A stretch of 38,696 bases of DNA, from the NCBI GenBank assembly GCA_027858815.1, contig JAQIBZ010000577.1:1-38696 (forward strand), read 5' to 3'. A program made the translations under genes and the position numbers. The notes beneath the pieces are model-generated. The model saw nothing but the letters and a program-made list of their open reading frames with translations, made no database searches and had not been told where the DNA came from. Numbering within the stretch: position 1 is the first letter of the stretch; every line of letters begins with the position of its first letter. This DNA comes from Desulfobacteraceae bacterium (GTDB lineage: Bacteria; Desulfobacterota; Desulfobacteria; Desulfobacterales; Desulfosalsimonadaceae). Shown here one piece after another: positions 29,336-38,574 of this stretch.

Positions 29336-29763
29336 CCTTTTCAGATATCTATAAAGTTTTGGATTTACATTTCAGCCGGGCGGACAAAGCTGCGGATGAA
29401 ATCAGTCGGATTCAACTGGATGCCCATACTTTCGACGATTTTGAAGCTGTGAAAACTATTGATACGTTCATATACCGCTTTTCAAAAATCCAGGATTACA
29501 TGGGAGAAAAATTATTTCCCGTGGTTCTTGATATGCTGGGCGAATATAAATCTTCCTTGTCGTTTATGGATATTCTAAATAAACTTGAACGGTTGGAATT
29601 TATTCAATCCGTCCGACAATGGATTAATTTCAGGGAAATCAGAAACACCTTAACTCATGAATATCCGGACAATGAGAAAGAAATCATTGAAGGCATTAAG
29701 CTTGCCGTGAACGCTTATTCCGAAATCAAAAACATTTACGCAACCATTAATAAAAGGCTTTAG
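29332..29763 (+). CDS. HEPN-domain protein (HepT-like toxin)
   Basis: Ends with FREIRNTLTHEYPDN, an RX4HXY HEPN motif; translationally coupled to the MNT gene. Confidence 0.78.
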   Translation: MTFSDIYKVLDLHFSRADKAADEISRIQLDAHTFDDFEAVKTIDTFIYRFSKIQDYMGEKLFPVVLDMLGEYKSSLSFMDILNKLERLEFIQSVRQWINFREIRNTLTHEYPDNEKEIIEGIKLAVNAYSEIKNIYATINKRL

Positions 29764-29880
29764 GGGTGCGTTATTTTACACTCAATGCCTGATTTGTTGC
29801 GCGTTCCAGATTGGGGCTTTACAAATTTCATTAAATGCAGGAGGAATGAATGGACGTCCGTTCAACTGATGATTTATTAA

Positions 29881-30129
29881 TTTGAACAGGATAGAAAGAA
29901 TTATTCTGCGGTAATCAGAGATTTTGAAATCATTGGTGAGGCGGTTGGGAAAATTCCTGAAAACATCAAGCGGAAACACCAAAATGTCGAATGGCAGGAT
30001 ATTAAAGATTTCAGAAACCTGTTGATACATGAGTATTTTGGCGTTGACTTGGAAATCGTGTGGAAAATCATTCAGGATGATCTACCTGTATTGATTTTGA
30101 CGGTAAACAAAATGTTATATGAAGTGTAA
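29881..30129 (+). pseudogene. N-terminally truncated HepT/DUF86 HEPN protein
   Basis: Open frame preceded by an in-frame TAA: FEQDRKNYSAVIRDFEIIGEAVGKIPENIKRKHQNVEWQDIKDFRNLLIHEYFGVDLEIVWKIIQDDLPVLILTVNKMLYEV*. RX4HXY retained; missing the usual N-terminal helix and partner MNT. Confidence 0.82.
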
Positions 30130-30661
30130 TCATTTCCGTTTATTTGTATTTACCAAAATCGCCTCCGGGTACTGGCATGTGGCGGATTCCCAATCCGGAT
30201 ATACGGCAATAAACAAAAAAGCGCTTCAACTCATCGACTGGGATCAACTATATACTTGGTACGGACATCCCAATGATATTTTGGTCCGTTTGAACGTTCA
30301 TAATTGCAGGGTTAAAGACGTACCAGTGGAACCGATTTACAATATTGGTGAAAAATCTGGTATCAAGTACAAGAAAGCAATTTTTGCTATCGGATGGCTT
30401 TTGATTAAACTGTTTTTCTGGCGAATGAAAGAAAAATATATTATTCGTGATTTTCATCCACTAGTATTCTTTTATATACTTGGGGGCCTTTTTTCAATGC
30501 TAACTTTCTTGCTGTTTGTTCGACTCTTTATACAGTGGTATCTAAACGGCTATATACCTCCGATAAATGCTTTAGCAGCAATGTTTTCTTTTATGAGCGC
30601 CAGTTTATTTACTCTTTTTGGCATGTGGTTTGATATGGAAGCAAATAAGGATTTGGAATAA
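30119..30661 (+). pseudogene. Truncated duplicate of the GT2 gene 28058-29005 (C-terminal half only)
   Basis: FTKIASGYWHVADSQSGYTAINKKALQLIDWDQLYTWYGHPNDILVRLNV...FSFMSASLFTLFGMWFDMEANKDLE is near-identical to the C-terminal half of 28058-29005; lacks the nucleotide-sugar binding DDxSTD and DxD regions. Confidence 0.9.
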
Positions 30662-30732
30662 AAAAATTTAATATTCAATTTCATATAAATAATAAGCAAT
30701 AATGTTAGTGAATTATATCTGAGGGTAAATCG

Positions 30733-31719
30733 ATGTTTAATAATAAAAATATTCTAATTACAGGTGGCACCGGATCATTCGGGAAGAAATGTACTGAAAT
30801 ATTACTGAAAAGATATCAACCAAATAAAATAATAATTTTCAGCCGAGATGAACTTAAACAATTTGAAATGTCTCAAACATTTCCTGATAAAACATTCCCT
30901 TGTATGCGATATTTTATCGGAGATGTTCGGGATAAGGAAAGACTCTCTCGAGCATTTCGTAATGTAGATTACGTTATCCATGCAGCGGCCATGAAGCAGG
31001 TCCCAGCCGCAGAATACAATCCTTTCGAAGCGATCAAAACTAATATCATCGGTGCTGAAAATATTATCGACGCAGCCATTGATCAAAAGGTAAAACGAGT
31101 GATTGCTTTAAGCACTGATAAAGCGGCTAATCCGATAAATCTTTATGGCGCAACAAAATTATGTTCTGATAAGCTTTTTATTGCTGGGAATTCATATGTC
31201 GGCAGAGATAAAACGATATTTTCAGTTGTTCGCTATGGCAATGTGGTTGGCAGCCGTGGAAGTGTGATACCTTTCTTTTTTAAAAAAAAAGCTGAAGGTG
31301 TCCTTCCCATAACTGATCCTCGCATGACCCGTTTCTGGATTACCCTGGAACAAGGGGTCGATTTTGTAATCAATTCATTTGATTTAATGGTTGGCGGTGA
31401 AGTTTTTGTGCCCAAAATCCCTAGTATGAGAATAACTGATATAGCCAATGCCATTTGTCCTGATTGCCGACTTGAAACAGTGGGTATTCGTGCTGGTGAA
31501 AAACTCCATGAAGTCATGATTCCGATGGACGATGCAAGAAATACGATTGAATTTGATAATTATTTTGTTATAAAACCGGCATTCCGATTTTTTGAGAGAA
31601 GATTTCTGCAGGAAGGGGGTAAAGAACTCCCGGATGGTTTTGAATACAGTTCTGACAAAAATGAAAAGTGGTTATCTTCAGATGAACTAAAAAAAATGAT
31701 TCAACCTGTGACCCCATGA
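30733..31719 (+). CDS. pseB: UDP-GlcNAc 4,6-dehydratase (inverting), PseB
   Basis: NILITGGTGSFGKKCTEILL, FSRDELKQFEM, HAAAMKQVPAAEYNPFEAIKTNI, STDKAANPINLYGATKL. Confidence 0.93.
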   Translation: MFNNKNILITGGTGSFGKKCTEILLKRYQPNKIIIFSRDELKQFEMSQTFPDKTFPCMRYFIGDVRDKERLSRAFRNVDYVIHAAAMKQVPAAEYNPFEAIKTNIIGAENIIDAAIDQKVKRVIALSTDKAANPINLYGATKLCSDKLFIAGNSYVGRDKTIFSVVRYGNVVGSRGSVIPFFFKKKAEGVLPITDPRMTRFWITLEQGVDFVINSFDLMVGGEVFVPKIPSMRITDIANAICPDCRLETVGIRAGEKLHEVMIPMDDARNTIEFDNYFVIKPAFRFFERRFLQEGGKELPDGFEYSSDKNEKWLSSDELKKMIQPVTP

Positions 31720-32846
31720 TACCATATGGCAGACAATTAATTAATGAAGATGATATTGAGGCTGTTGTCGAAGTATTACGATCTGATTATTTAACAACAG
31801 GTCCGAAAATCAATGAATTTGAAAACGCAATATCCGAATATGTTGGCACAAAATACTCAATAGCATTATCCAGCGGAACTGCCGCTTTGCATTCAGCAAT
31901 GCATGCCATTGGAATCGGACCAGGAGATGAGGTGATTTTACCTCCTATAACATTTGCTGCAACAGCCAATTGCGTCGTTTATCAGGGAGGTACACCGGTT
32001 TTTGCGGATGTTGAACCTGAAACTCTTTTAATTGATCCCATAAAAGTTGAAAAAAAAATTACTCCAAAGACCAAAGTCATTATTGGCGTTGACTATGCTG
32101 GTCAACCCTGTGATTGGAACGCTCTTCGCGGAATCGCTAAAAAGCATAACCTTATTCTGGTAGCCGACGGTTGCCATGCATTAGGCGCAGAATATAGAGG
32201 AGTTAAAGTAGGTTCACTTGCCGATTTGACGGCATTTAGTTTCCATCCGGTTAAACATATTACAACTGGTGAAGGCGGGATGGTTACCACGGATAATCAA
32301 GACTGGGCTGAAAAAATCCGTATGTTCAGAAATCATGGCATCACCACCGATCATCGTGAGCGGGAAGAAACCGGCTCCTGGTTATATGAAATGACTGACC
32401 TGGGTTTTAATTACAGAATAACCGATTTTCAAAGCGCTCTGGGTATCAGTCAACTCAAAAAACTTCCTGATTTTCTAAAAAAACGAAGAAAGATAGCTGA
32501 TCAATATAACACTTTTTTTTCATCCAGAGAATCTGTAAAACCTTTGTCTGTAAAAACTGATCGTTTGCATGCGTATCATTTATATGTTGTAAAACTCCAT
32601 AAGGATAAAGAAAATTCAAGGCAGGATGTTTTTAATCAATTGCGAAAAAATGGCATTGGCGTGAATGTACATTATATTCCTGTACATATGCATCCGTTCT
32701 ATCGAAAAAATTTTGGATATAAGGCAGGTGATTACCCGGTAGCGGAAAAAGCTTTTGAAAGCATTCTCTCTTTACCGATGTTTCCGAGTCTAAAAAAGAA
32801 CGAGATTGAGCATGTAATCGAAAATATAAGACAAATAATATTCTAA
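31716..32846 (+). CDS. pseC: UDP-4-amino-4,6-dideoxy-N-acetyl-altrosamine transaminase, PseC
   Basis: DegT/DnrJ family: YGRQLINEDDIEAVVEVLRSDYLTTGP, SSGTAALHSAMHA, FSFHPVKHITTGEGGMVTTD; ATGA overlap with pseB. Confidence 0.93.
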   Translation: MIPYGRQLINEDDIEAVVEVLRSDYLTTGPKINEFENAISEYVGTKYSIALSSGTAALHSAMHAIGIGPGDEVILPPITFAATANCVVYQGGTPVFADVEPETLLIDPIKVEKKITPKTKVIIGVDYAGQPCDWNALRGIAKKHNLILVADGCHALGAEYRGVKVGSLADLTAFSFHPVKHITTGEGGMVTTDNQDWAEKIRMFRNHGITTDHREREETGSWLYEMTDLGFNYRITDFQSALGISQLKKLPDFLKKRRKIADQYNTFFSSRESVKPLSVKTDRLHAYHLYVVKLHKDKENSRQDVFNQLRKNGIGVNVHYIPVHMHPFYRKNFGYKAGDYPVAEKAFESILSLPMFPSLKKNEIEHVIENIRQIIF

Positions 32847-32871
32847 AAATGACATAAAGTTATATAATTAA

Positions 32872-33579
32872 ATGAAGATAGCAGTGATTCCAGCAAGGGG
32901 AGGGAGTAAACGTATTCCCCAAAAAAATATTAAGAATTTTTTAGGCAAACCGATTATTGCTCATTCTATCGAAACTGCCAAGGTATCCGGTCTTTTTGAC
33001 CGTATTATTGTCTCTACAGATAACCATGAAATAGCTGCCGTGGCCAGAGATTTCGGCGCGGAAGTTCCTTTTATGCGTCCGGCAGAATTAGCTGACGATT
33101 ATACCGGGACTAATGCGGTGGTTAAACATTCAATTGAATGGCTGAATATCAATGGTTTTCAAATAGATTTTGTCTGCTGCATCTATGCAACTGCCCCGTT
33201 TTTAAATATTAGTTATTTGAAACAAGGAATCGAGCGTCTCGAGAAAACCAATAAATTGTATGCTTTTTCTGTTACATCTTTTCCCAGCACCATTTTCAGG
33301 TCTTTTCGAATGGATAATGACGATTCAGTAAAAATGTTCTGGCCGGAATATTTAAATACCCGGTCACAGGATTTGCCTGTTGCGTATCATGATGCCGGGC
33401 AATTTTATTGGGGTAAACCGGAAGCATTTTTAAAAAATTATCCTGTGTTTTCAAACCATTCAATTGGAATCGTATTACCACAACACTTAGTGATGGATAT
33501 CGATACCATAGAGGAATGGAAACAAGCAGAACTGATGTATAAGGCCTTGCAGATAGAGGAACAACAATGTACCGCTTAG
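32872..33579 (+). CDS. pseF: Pseudaminic acid cytidylyltransferase, PseF
   Basis: KIAVIPARGGSKRIPQKNIKNFLGKPIIAHSIETA, STDNHEIAAVARDFGAEVPFMRPAELADD, YHDAGQFYWGK. Confidence 0.93.
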   Translation: MKIAVIPARGGSKRIPQKNIKNFLGKPIIAHSIETAKVSGLFDRIIVSTDNHEIAAVARDFGAEVPFMRPAELADDYTGTNAVVKHSIEWLNINGFQIDFVCCIYATAPFLNISYLKQGIERLEKTNKLYAFSVTSFPSTIFRSFRMDNDDSVKMFWPEYLNTRSQDLPVAYHDAGQFYWGKPEAFLKNYPVFSNHSIGIVLPQHLVMDIDTIEEWKQAELMYKALQIEEQQCTA

Positions 33580-35072
33580 TCATTCGGGCGGATTCCAATT
33601 TTCAAATCGGAACCGGGCATGTCATGCGTTGTGTCGCTCTTGGGCAGGCCTGGAAAGATCAGGGTGGGCAGGTTTCATTTTTTTCGTATTGTGAATCGAT
33701 TGCCTTGCAGCAGTTCATTCGTGATGAGGGATTTGATTTAACTGAAGTGGAAAACCCTCATCCTGATTCATCTGATTTAATCCAGCTTAAAATTCATTTA
33801 AAGCAACATAATGAAACAGCTGATGCAATCTGGGTGGTTTTGGATGGTTATCATTTTACGTCGGATTATCAAAAAGCAATAAGAAAAGCTGGTTTCAGAT
33901 TGATGGTGATTGATGATTACAATCACTTGCCGGAATATCATGCCGACATTTTATTGAACCAGAACATCGGAGCCGAACAGCTCAATTACACTTGTAACCT
34001 GGAAAGCCTGAAATTATTAGGTTCCAGGTATGTGATGCTGAGACGGGATTTTTCCCAATACAAGAATTTTAAAAGGATTATTTCGCAAAAAGCTAAAAAT
34101 ATTTTGATCACTCTGGGGGGAGCGGACCCTGATAATATAACGCTTAAAGTTATCAATGCACTAAAAAAATCAAATGATCTGGAGCTTGATATACGTGTGA
34201 TCATCGGACCGTCCAATCCAAATCGGAGTGTTTTGGAGAATGCGATAAAAAAGTTCGAATCTAAAATTTTATTTGTCTCACCTTCTCCCGATCAAATGCC
34301 AGATCTTATGGCCTGGGCCGAGTTAGCAATTACGGCCGGCGGAAGTACTTGTTGGGAATTGTGCTTTATGCAGGTGCCCATGTTTGTTTTGATTGCGGCA
34401 GAAAATCAGCGAGAAATATGCCGGAGATTGGACGAAAATTTTATGGGATGTTGTCTGGGATGGTACCATGACTTTTCTGAGAAAGAATCTTCTTCAAAAA
34501 TTAACAAATTGATCAAAGATTATTCAACTCGGCATCATATGGTAGAGCAAGAAAAGTCATACGTTGATGGAAAGGGATTAAAACGTATACTGAGACAATT
34601 GTTGGTCGGTAATTTTCAATTGCGTTTATGGAAAATGCAAGATTGTGAACATCTATGGGTCTGGGCGAATGATTCCCTTGTCCGAGAAAATTCATTTAAC
34701 GCAGAACCCATTTTATGGAATGAACATAAAAAATGGTTTGAGCATAAAATTATGGATTCAAACGCATATGCATATATTGCAATAACTGAACTTGGTGAAT
34801 CAATTGCACAAATCAGATTTGAAGTTTCTGAACAATTTGCTGAAATTAATTATTCTATCGCCCCATCATTTCGAGGGATAGGAATCGCTGAACTTCTTAT
34901 TCAAAAGGGTATTCAAAGATTTAAAACGGATCATAAAGGAATATTAAATTTACAGGCACTTGTTAAACCTCAGAATAAAACTTCGAATCATATTTTTATG
35001 AAGTTAGGATTTGTTCAGTTTTTTAATTGTTCAAAAAATCAGGAATTTATTATCTGGCGGTACAAGTTGTAA
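33567..35072 (+). CDS. pseG: Bifunctional PseG (UDP-sugar hydrolase) - PseH (GNAT N-acetyltransferase) fusion
   Basis: PseG domain: VIRADSNFQIGTGHVMRCVALGQAW, ITLGGADPDNIT, ITAGGSTCWELCFMQVP. C-terminal GNAT: LRLWKMQDCEHLWVWANDSLVRENSFN...YSIAPSFRGIGIAELLIQKGI. Confidence 0.9.
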   Translation: MYRLVIRADSNFQIGTGHVMRCVALGQAWKDQGGQVSFFSYCESIALQQFIRDEGFDLTEVENPHPDSSDLIQLKIHLKQHNETADAIWVVLDGYHFTSDYQKAIRKAGFRLMVIDDYNHLPEYHADILLNQNIGAEQLNYTCNLESLKLLGSRYVMLRRDFSQYKNFKRIISQKAKNILITLGGADPDNITLKVINALKKSNDLELDIRVIIGPSNPNRSVLENAIKKFESKILFVSPSPDQMPDLMAWAELAITAGGSTCWELCFMQVPMFVLIAAENQREICRRLDENFMGCCLGWYHDFSEKESSSKINKLIKDYSTRHHMVEQEKSYVDGKGLKRILRQLLVGNFQLRLWKMQDCEHLWVWANDSLVRENSFNAEPILWNEHKKWFEHKIMDSNAYAYIAITELGESIAQIRFEVSEQFAEINYSIAPSFRGIGIAELLIQKGIQRFKTDHKGILNLQALVKPQNKTSNHIFMKLGFVQFFNCSKNQEFIIWRYKL

Positions 35073-35124
35073 ACGATATTGACGATATTTATACATCCGA
35101 TAGAGACAGTGGAATCCGACTAAT

Positions 35125-36174
35125 ATGAAAACTGAAATCAAAATCAATGATCGTTTCATCGGTGACGGTAGGCCTGTTTATATAATAGCCGAAATATCAG
35201 CTAATCACAGCCATGATTTTAGTAAAGCAGTCCGACTCATTCAGGCTGCAAAAAAAGCCGGGGCGGATGCTGTTAAACTTCAGACTTATAAGCCTGAAAC
35301 TATGACCATTGATTGTGACAACGAATATTTCAGGATTAAGGGAACGATTTGGGAAGGGAAAACATTATATCAACTTTATGAAGACGCTTATATGCCTTGG
35401 AAGTGGCAGCCAGATTTAAAAAAAATAGCCATAGAATTAGGGATCGATTTTTTTTCAAGTCCATTTGATACAACCGCTGTTGATTTTTTAGAAGAAATTG
35501 GTGTGAGGTGTTACAAAGTCGCATCGTTTGAAATCTTAGATATTCCATTACTGCAAAAAATTGCTAAAACCGGAAAGCCTATTATCATGTCAACTGGAAT
35601 GGCTTCATTGGGCGAAATTGATGAAGCAGTCGATACAATCCGTTCAAACGGTAATAATCAGTTAGCTCTGCTCAAATGTACCAGCGCATATCCCGCACCA
35701 CCGGATGAAGCAAATTTAAAAACCATAAAACACTTGGCAGATGCATTCGGCGTGCCGGTGGGACTATCCGATCATTCAATGGGCAGTGCTGTGGCCGTGG
35801 CGGCAGTGGCTCTTGGCGCCAGAATTATTGAAAAGCATTTCACCTTATCACGAAATGATCCTGGTCCGGACAGCTCATTTTCAATGGAACCGTATGAATT
35901 CAAACAAATGGTAGAGGATATTCGCACTGTTGAAAAGGCCCTTGGAAAAGTGACATACGAGATTACCGAAAAACAAAAAGAGAGCAGGTGCTTTAGGCGC
36001 TCATTATTCATAGTGAATGATATAAAGGCAGGAGAATCATTCACTCGAGAAAATATCAGGTCTATCCGGCCTGGCTATGGATTGCATACAAGATATATTA
36101 AAGAAATTTTAGGACGAAAGGCGAAGATTCATATTACAAAAGGAACTCCACTATCCTGGGATTTATTCAGATAG
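35125..36174 (+). CDS. pseI: Pseudaminic acid synthase, PseI
   Basis: PVYIIAEISANHSHDFSKAVRLIQAAKKAGADAVKLQTYKPETMTIDC, FSSPFD, KVASFEI, STGM, LKCTSAYPA, GLSDHS, C-terminal SAF-like domain. Confidence 0.95.
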   Translation: MKTEIKINDRFIGDGRPVYIIAEISANHSHDFSKAVRLIQAAKKAGADAVKLQTYKPETMTIDCDNEYFRIKGTIWEGKTLYQLYEDAYMPWKWQPDLKKIAIELGIDFFSSPFDTTAVDFLEEIGVRCYKVASFEILDIPLLQKIAKTGKPIIMSTGMASLGEIDEAVDTIRSNGNNQLALLKCTSAYPAPPDEANLKTIKHLADAFGVPVGLSDHSMGSAVAVAAVALGARIIEKHFTLSRNDPGPDSSFSMEPYEFKQMVEDIRTVEKALGKVTYEITEKQKESRCFRRSLFIVNDIKAGESFTRENIRSIRPGYGLHTRYIKEILGRKAKIHITKGTPLSWDLFR

Positions 36175-36511
36175 CATCTCATACCTACCAGTCGGAAATC
36201 GAATGGTCAAATGGCAAAGTGCTTGGAAAAAATTTGGCATCATTTTAAAATTATCACTCAGAAAAAAAATGTAGCCATAACAATCTAAAAGAATAAATCC
36301 ACGGTATATTTTCCTCTCACACCGGTGGTATATTATTTCAGGGGAAAAAATTCAGGAATAGAATGTATAGTGTTTCATATGACTAACCTTCTGTTAAGTC
36401 GGTTGAACATAATTTGATTGTCCGAGGAATATATTGAAAGCTAAAAGATGGCATTTAAGTTTGTTAAGGTTATATGTCAAATCAAAAAACCAAATCTGAA
36501 TGGAGAGTTAA

Positions 36512-37128
36512 GTGAGCTTTAAAACCGATCAAGAAGAATTTTGGGCTGGCAAATTTGGTGATGAATACATTGAACGAAATAAGGGAGGTTCAACATTAGC
36601 GTCAAATATTTCATTTTTTGCAAAAATACTTAAAAAAACTGTTTCTGTTTCGAGTGTTATTGAGTTCGGTTCAAATATTGGACTTAACTTAGAAGCAATT
36701 CAGCGCTTATTGCCAAATGCAGATTTGTCTGCAATTGAAATAAATAAAAATGCGGTAACTCAACTCAAAAGAATTAAAGGCATCAAAGTTTATCACTCTT
36801 CAATTCTTGATTTTGTTCCAGATAAAGCTCGTGATTTTGTTTTAATCAAGGGTGTGCTAATACATATTAATCCAGACGAACTGCAAAAAGTGTATGAGTT
36901 GTTACATAAAACGAGCAATAAATATATCTGCATTGCTGAGTATTATAATCCGTCCCTGTTGAGGTAAAGTATCGTGGGCATGATGGAAAGCTATATAAAA
37001 GAGATTTCGCAAGAGAAATCATGGACAATTTCTCTGACTTAAGACTCCTTGATTATGGCTTTGTTTACCATCGAGATAACAATTTCCCACAAGATGATAT
37101 AACTTGGTTTTTGTTGAAAAAACGATAA
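36512..37128 (+). pseudogene. Pseudaminic acid biosynthesis-associated methyltransferase, interrupted by a 1-nt frameshift near 36954-36956
   Basis: Frame 1: ...VIEFGSNIGLNLEAIQRLLPNADLSAIEIN...CIAEYYNPSLLR*. The other frame resumes at once as (P)VEVKYRGHDGKLYKRDFAREIMDNFSDLRLLDYGFVYHRDNNFPQDDITWFLLKKR*. One extra C in the CCC run restores PSPVEVKYRGH. Confidence 0.85.
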
Positions 37129-37296
37129 AGAAACACTTACTTTTGAGCGGTAAAAAGCGCCGCTCGTTCCTCATTATACTTTTCCCCGATGGCTATTTGC
37201 TACGATTATAGCTGGGGCAGCTGAATTATTTATTTTTGACGGAAAAATTGTCTGCAGTAAATTCCTTTTAGTATAAAATGAGGCACTATATAAATT

Positions 37297-38574
37297 GTGA
37301 GTAATATTAAATCTCAAATACAATCTGCTTTTTCTATAGCTAATAAAAATCCATTAATTCCAGAATTCTTTCTTTTTTCTTTTACTACATTTCTATTATT
37401 AATTTCGCGGTTAGTGGCATATTTTTGGGCAGCTAAATTACTTGGGCCTGAAACTTGGGGCAAATGGTTTCTTTTTGATCTTGTCATTATATATGGACCT
37501 AATTTCCAATTTGGTACGTTAAATGCCATGAATAAAGATGTACCATTATACAGAGGCAAACAAAATTTTGACAAAATAGTTGAGATTCAAAGTAATTCAT
37601 TTGGGTTCCAAATTATTATATCAATTCTATGCGCATTTTTTATATTTTTATATGGATTTGTAAAAGGTCCGCTTGAACTTAAATGGACATATCTGTTTTT
37701 TTGTTTATTTTTTTTATTTCACATGATTTATTTGTGGGAGCAGTTCTATCTGAAATCTATGGCCTTTTTTAACTATTTTAGCCAACAGCAAGCTTTTTTC
37801 GCATTTTTTTTTGTATTATTTACTATTCCTTTTACATATTGGAAGGGACTTTCAGGTTTTATTACAGGTCAATTATTAGCAACATCTATAATGGTTGTAT
37901 TAATATGGAAACAGAAAGTATCTGTTGTTCCTCGCTGGAATCGGACGAAAATAATACAATTGATTCGAATTGGCTTTCCGATAATGCTTGTTGGATTAAT
38001 TTTTTCTTTATTTAAAACAATTGATCGTTGGATAGTAATCGCTTTTTTTACTGAAAAACAATTAGGGTATTTCAGCATCGCCATTATGTCATTTAATGTT
38101 CTATTAATACTGCAAATGGTGGTTGCTCAACAAGTATACCCTAGAATGGCCGAAGCATGGGGACGAACGCAAGAAATAAAAGAAATATTAAAATGGGTTC
38201 GTTTGCAAATTGGAGTATCGGTTCTTTTATCTATTTTAGCTGCAACCATTTTTGCTTTTTTAATCAAATTTATAATTAACCATTTTTTAATTGAGTATTC
38301 TCCCGGATTAGCTGCTGTCTATCCTATGCTCTTCGGACCTGTTTTTTTGTCCTTTGCAGGTGCATTTGGCAATTTACTTAATACAATTAATAAACAAAAT
38401 CATTATTTAGCTGTTCAAATATTTACTCTTCCAATATTTATTGGATTGGATATTTGGTTTGTAAAAAATGGTTATGGGTTACCGGGTGTAGCTTTAGGCA
38501 CATCAATAACATTTTTTATATATTCTTTAATATTGAGTATGGTTGGAATTTATCATTTAAAAAATTCTGTGTGA
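37297..38574 (+). CDS. Wzx-like flippase / oligosaccharide membrane translocase
   Basis: 425 aa multi-pass protein, GTG start; LISRLVAYFWAAKLLGPETWGKWFLF N-terminus typical of polysaccharide-biosynthesis flippases. Confidence 0.75.
   Translation: MSNIKSQIQSAFSIANKNPLIPEFFLFSFTTFLLLISRLVAYFWAAKLLGPETWGKWFLFDLVIIYGPNFQFGTLNAMNKDVPLYRGKQNFDKIVEIQSNSFGFQIIISILCAFFIFLYGFVKGPLELKWTYLFFCLFFLFHMIYLWEQFYLKSMAFFNYFSQQQAFFAFFFVLFTIPFTYWKGLSGFITGQLLATSIMVVLIWKQKVSVVPRWNRTKIIQLIRIGFPIMLVGLIFSLFKTIDRWIVIAFFTEKQLGYFSIAIMSFNVLLILQMVVAQQVYPRMAEAWGRTQEIKEILKWVRLQIGVSVLLSILAATIFAFLIKFIINHFLIEYSPGLAAVYPMLFGPVFLSFAGAFGNLLNTINKQNHYLAVQIFTLPIFIGLDIWFVKNGYGLPGVALGTSITFFIYSLILSMVGIYHLKNSV

Noticed and set aside
29782-30030. 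82-aa minus-strand ORF
   Set aside because: Antisense to the truncated HepT frame, which has a clear DUF86 signature (FEIIGEAVGKIPE...RNLLIHEYFGVD).
36290-36345. Repeated ggtatatt motif (ccacggtatatt ... ggtggtatatta) in the gap after pseI
   Set aside because: Only two short imperfect copies in AT-rich sequence; likely chance.
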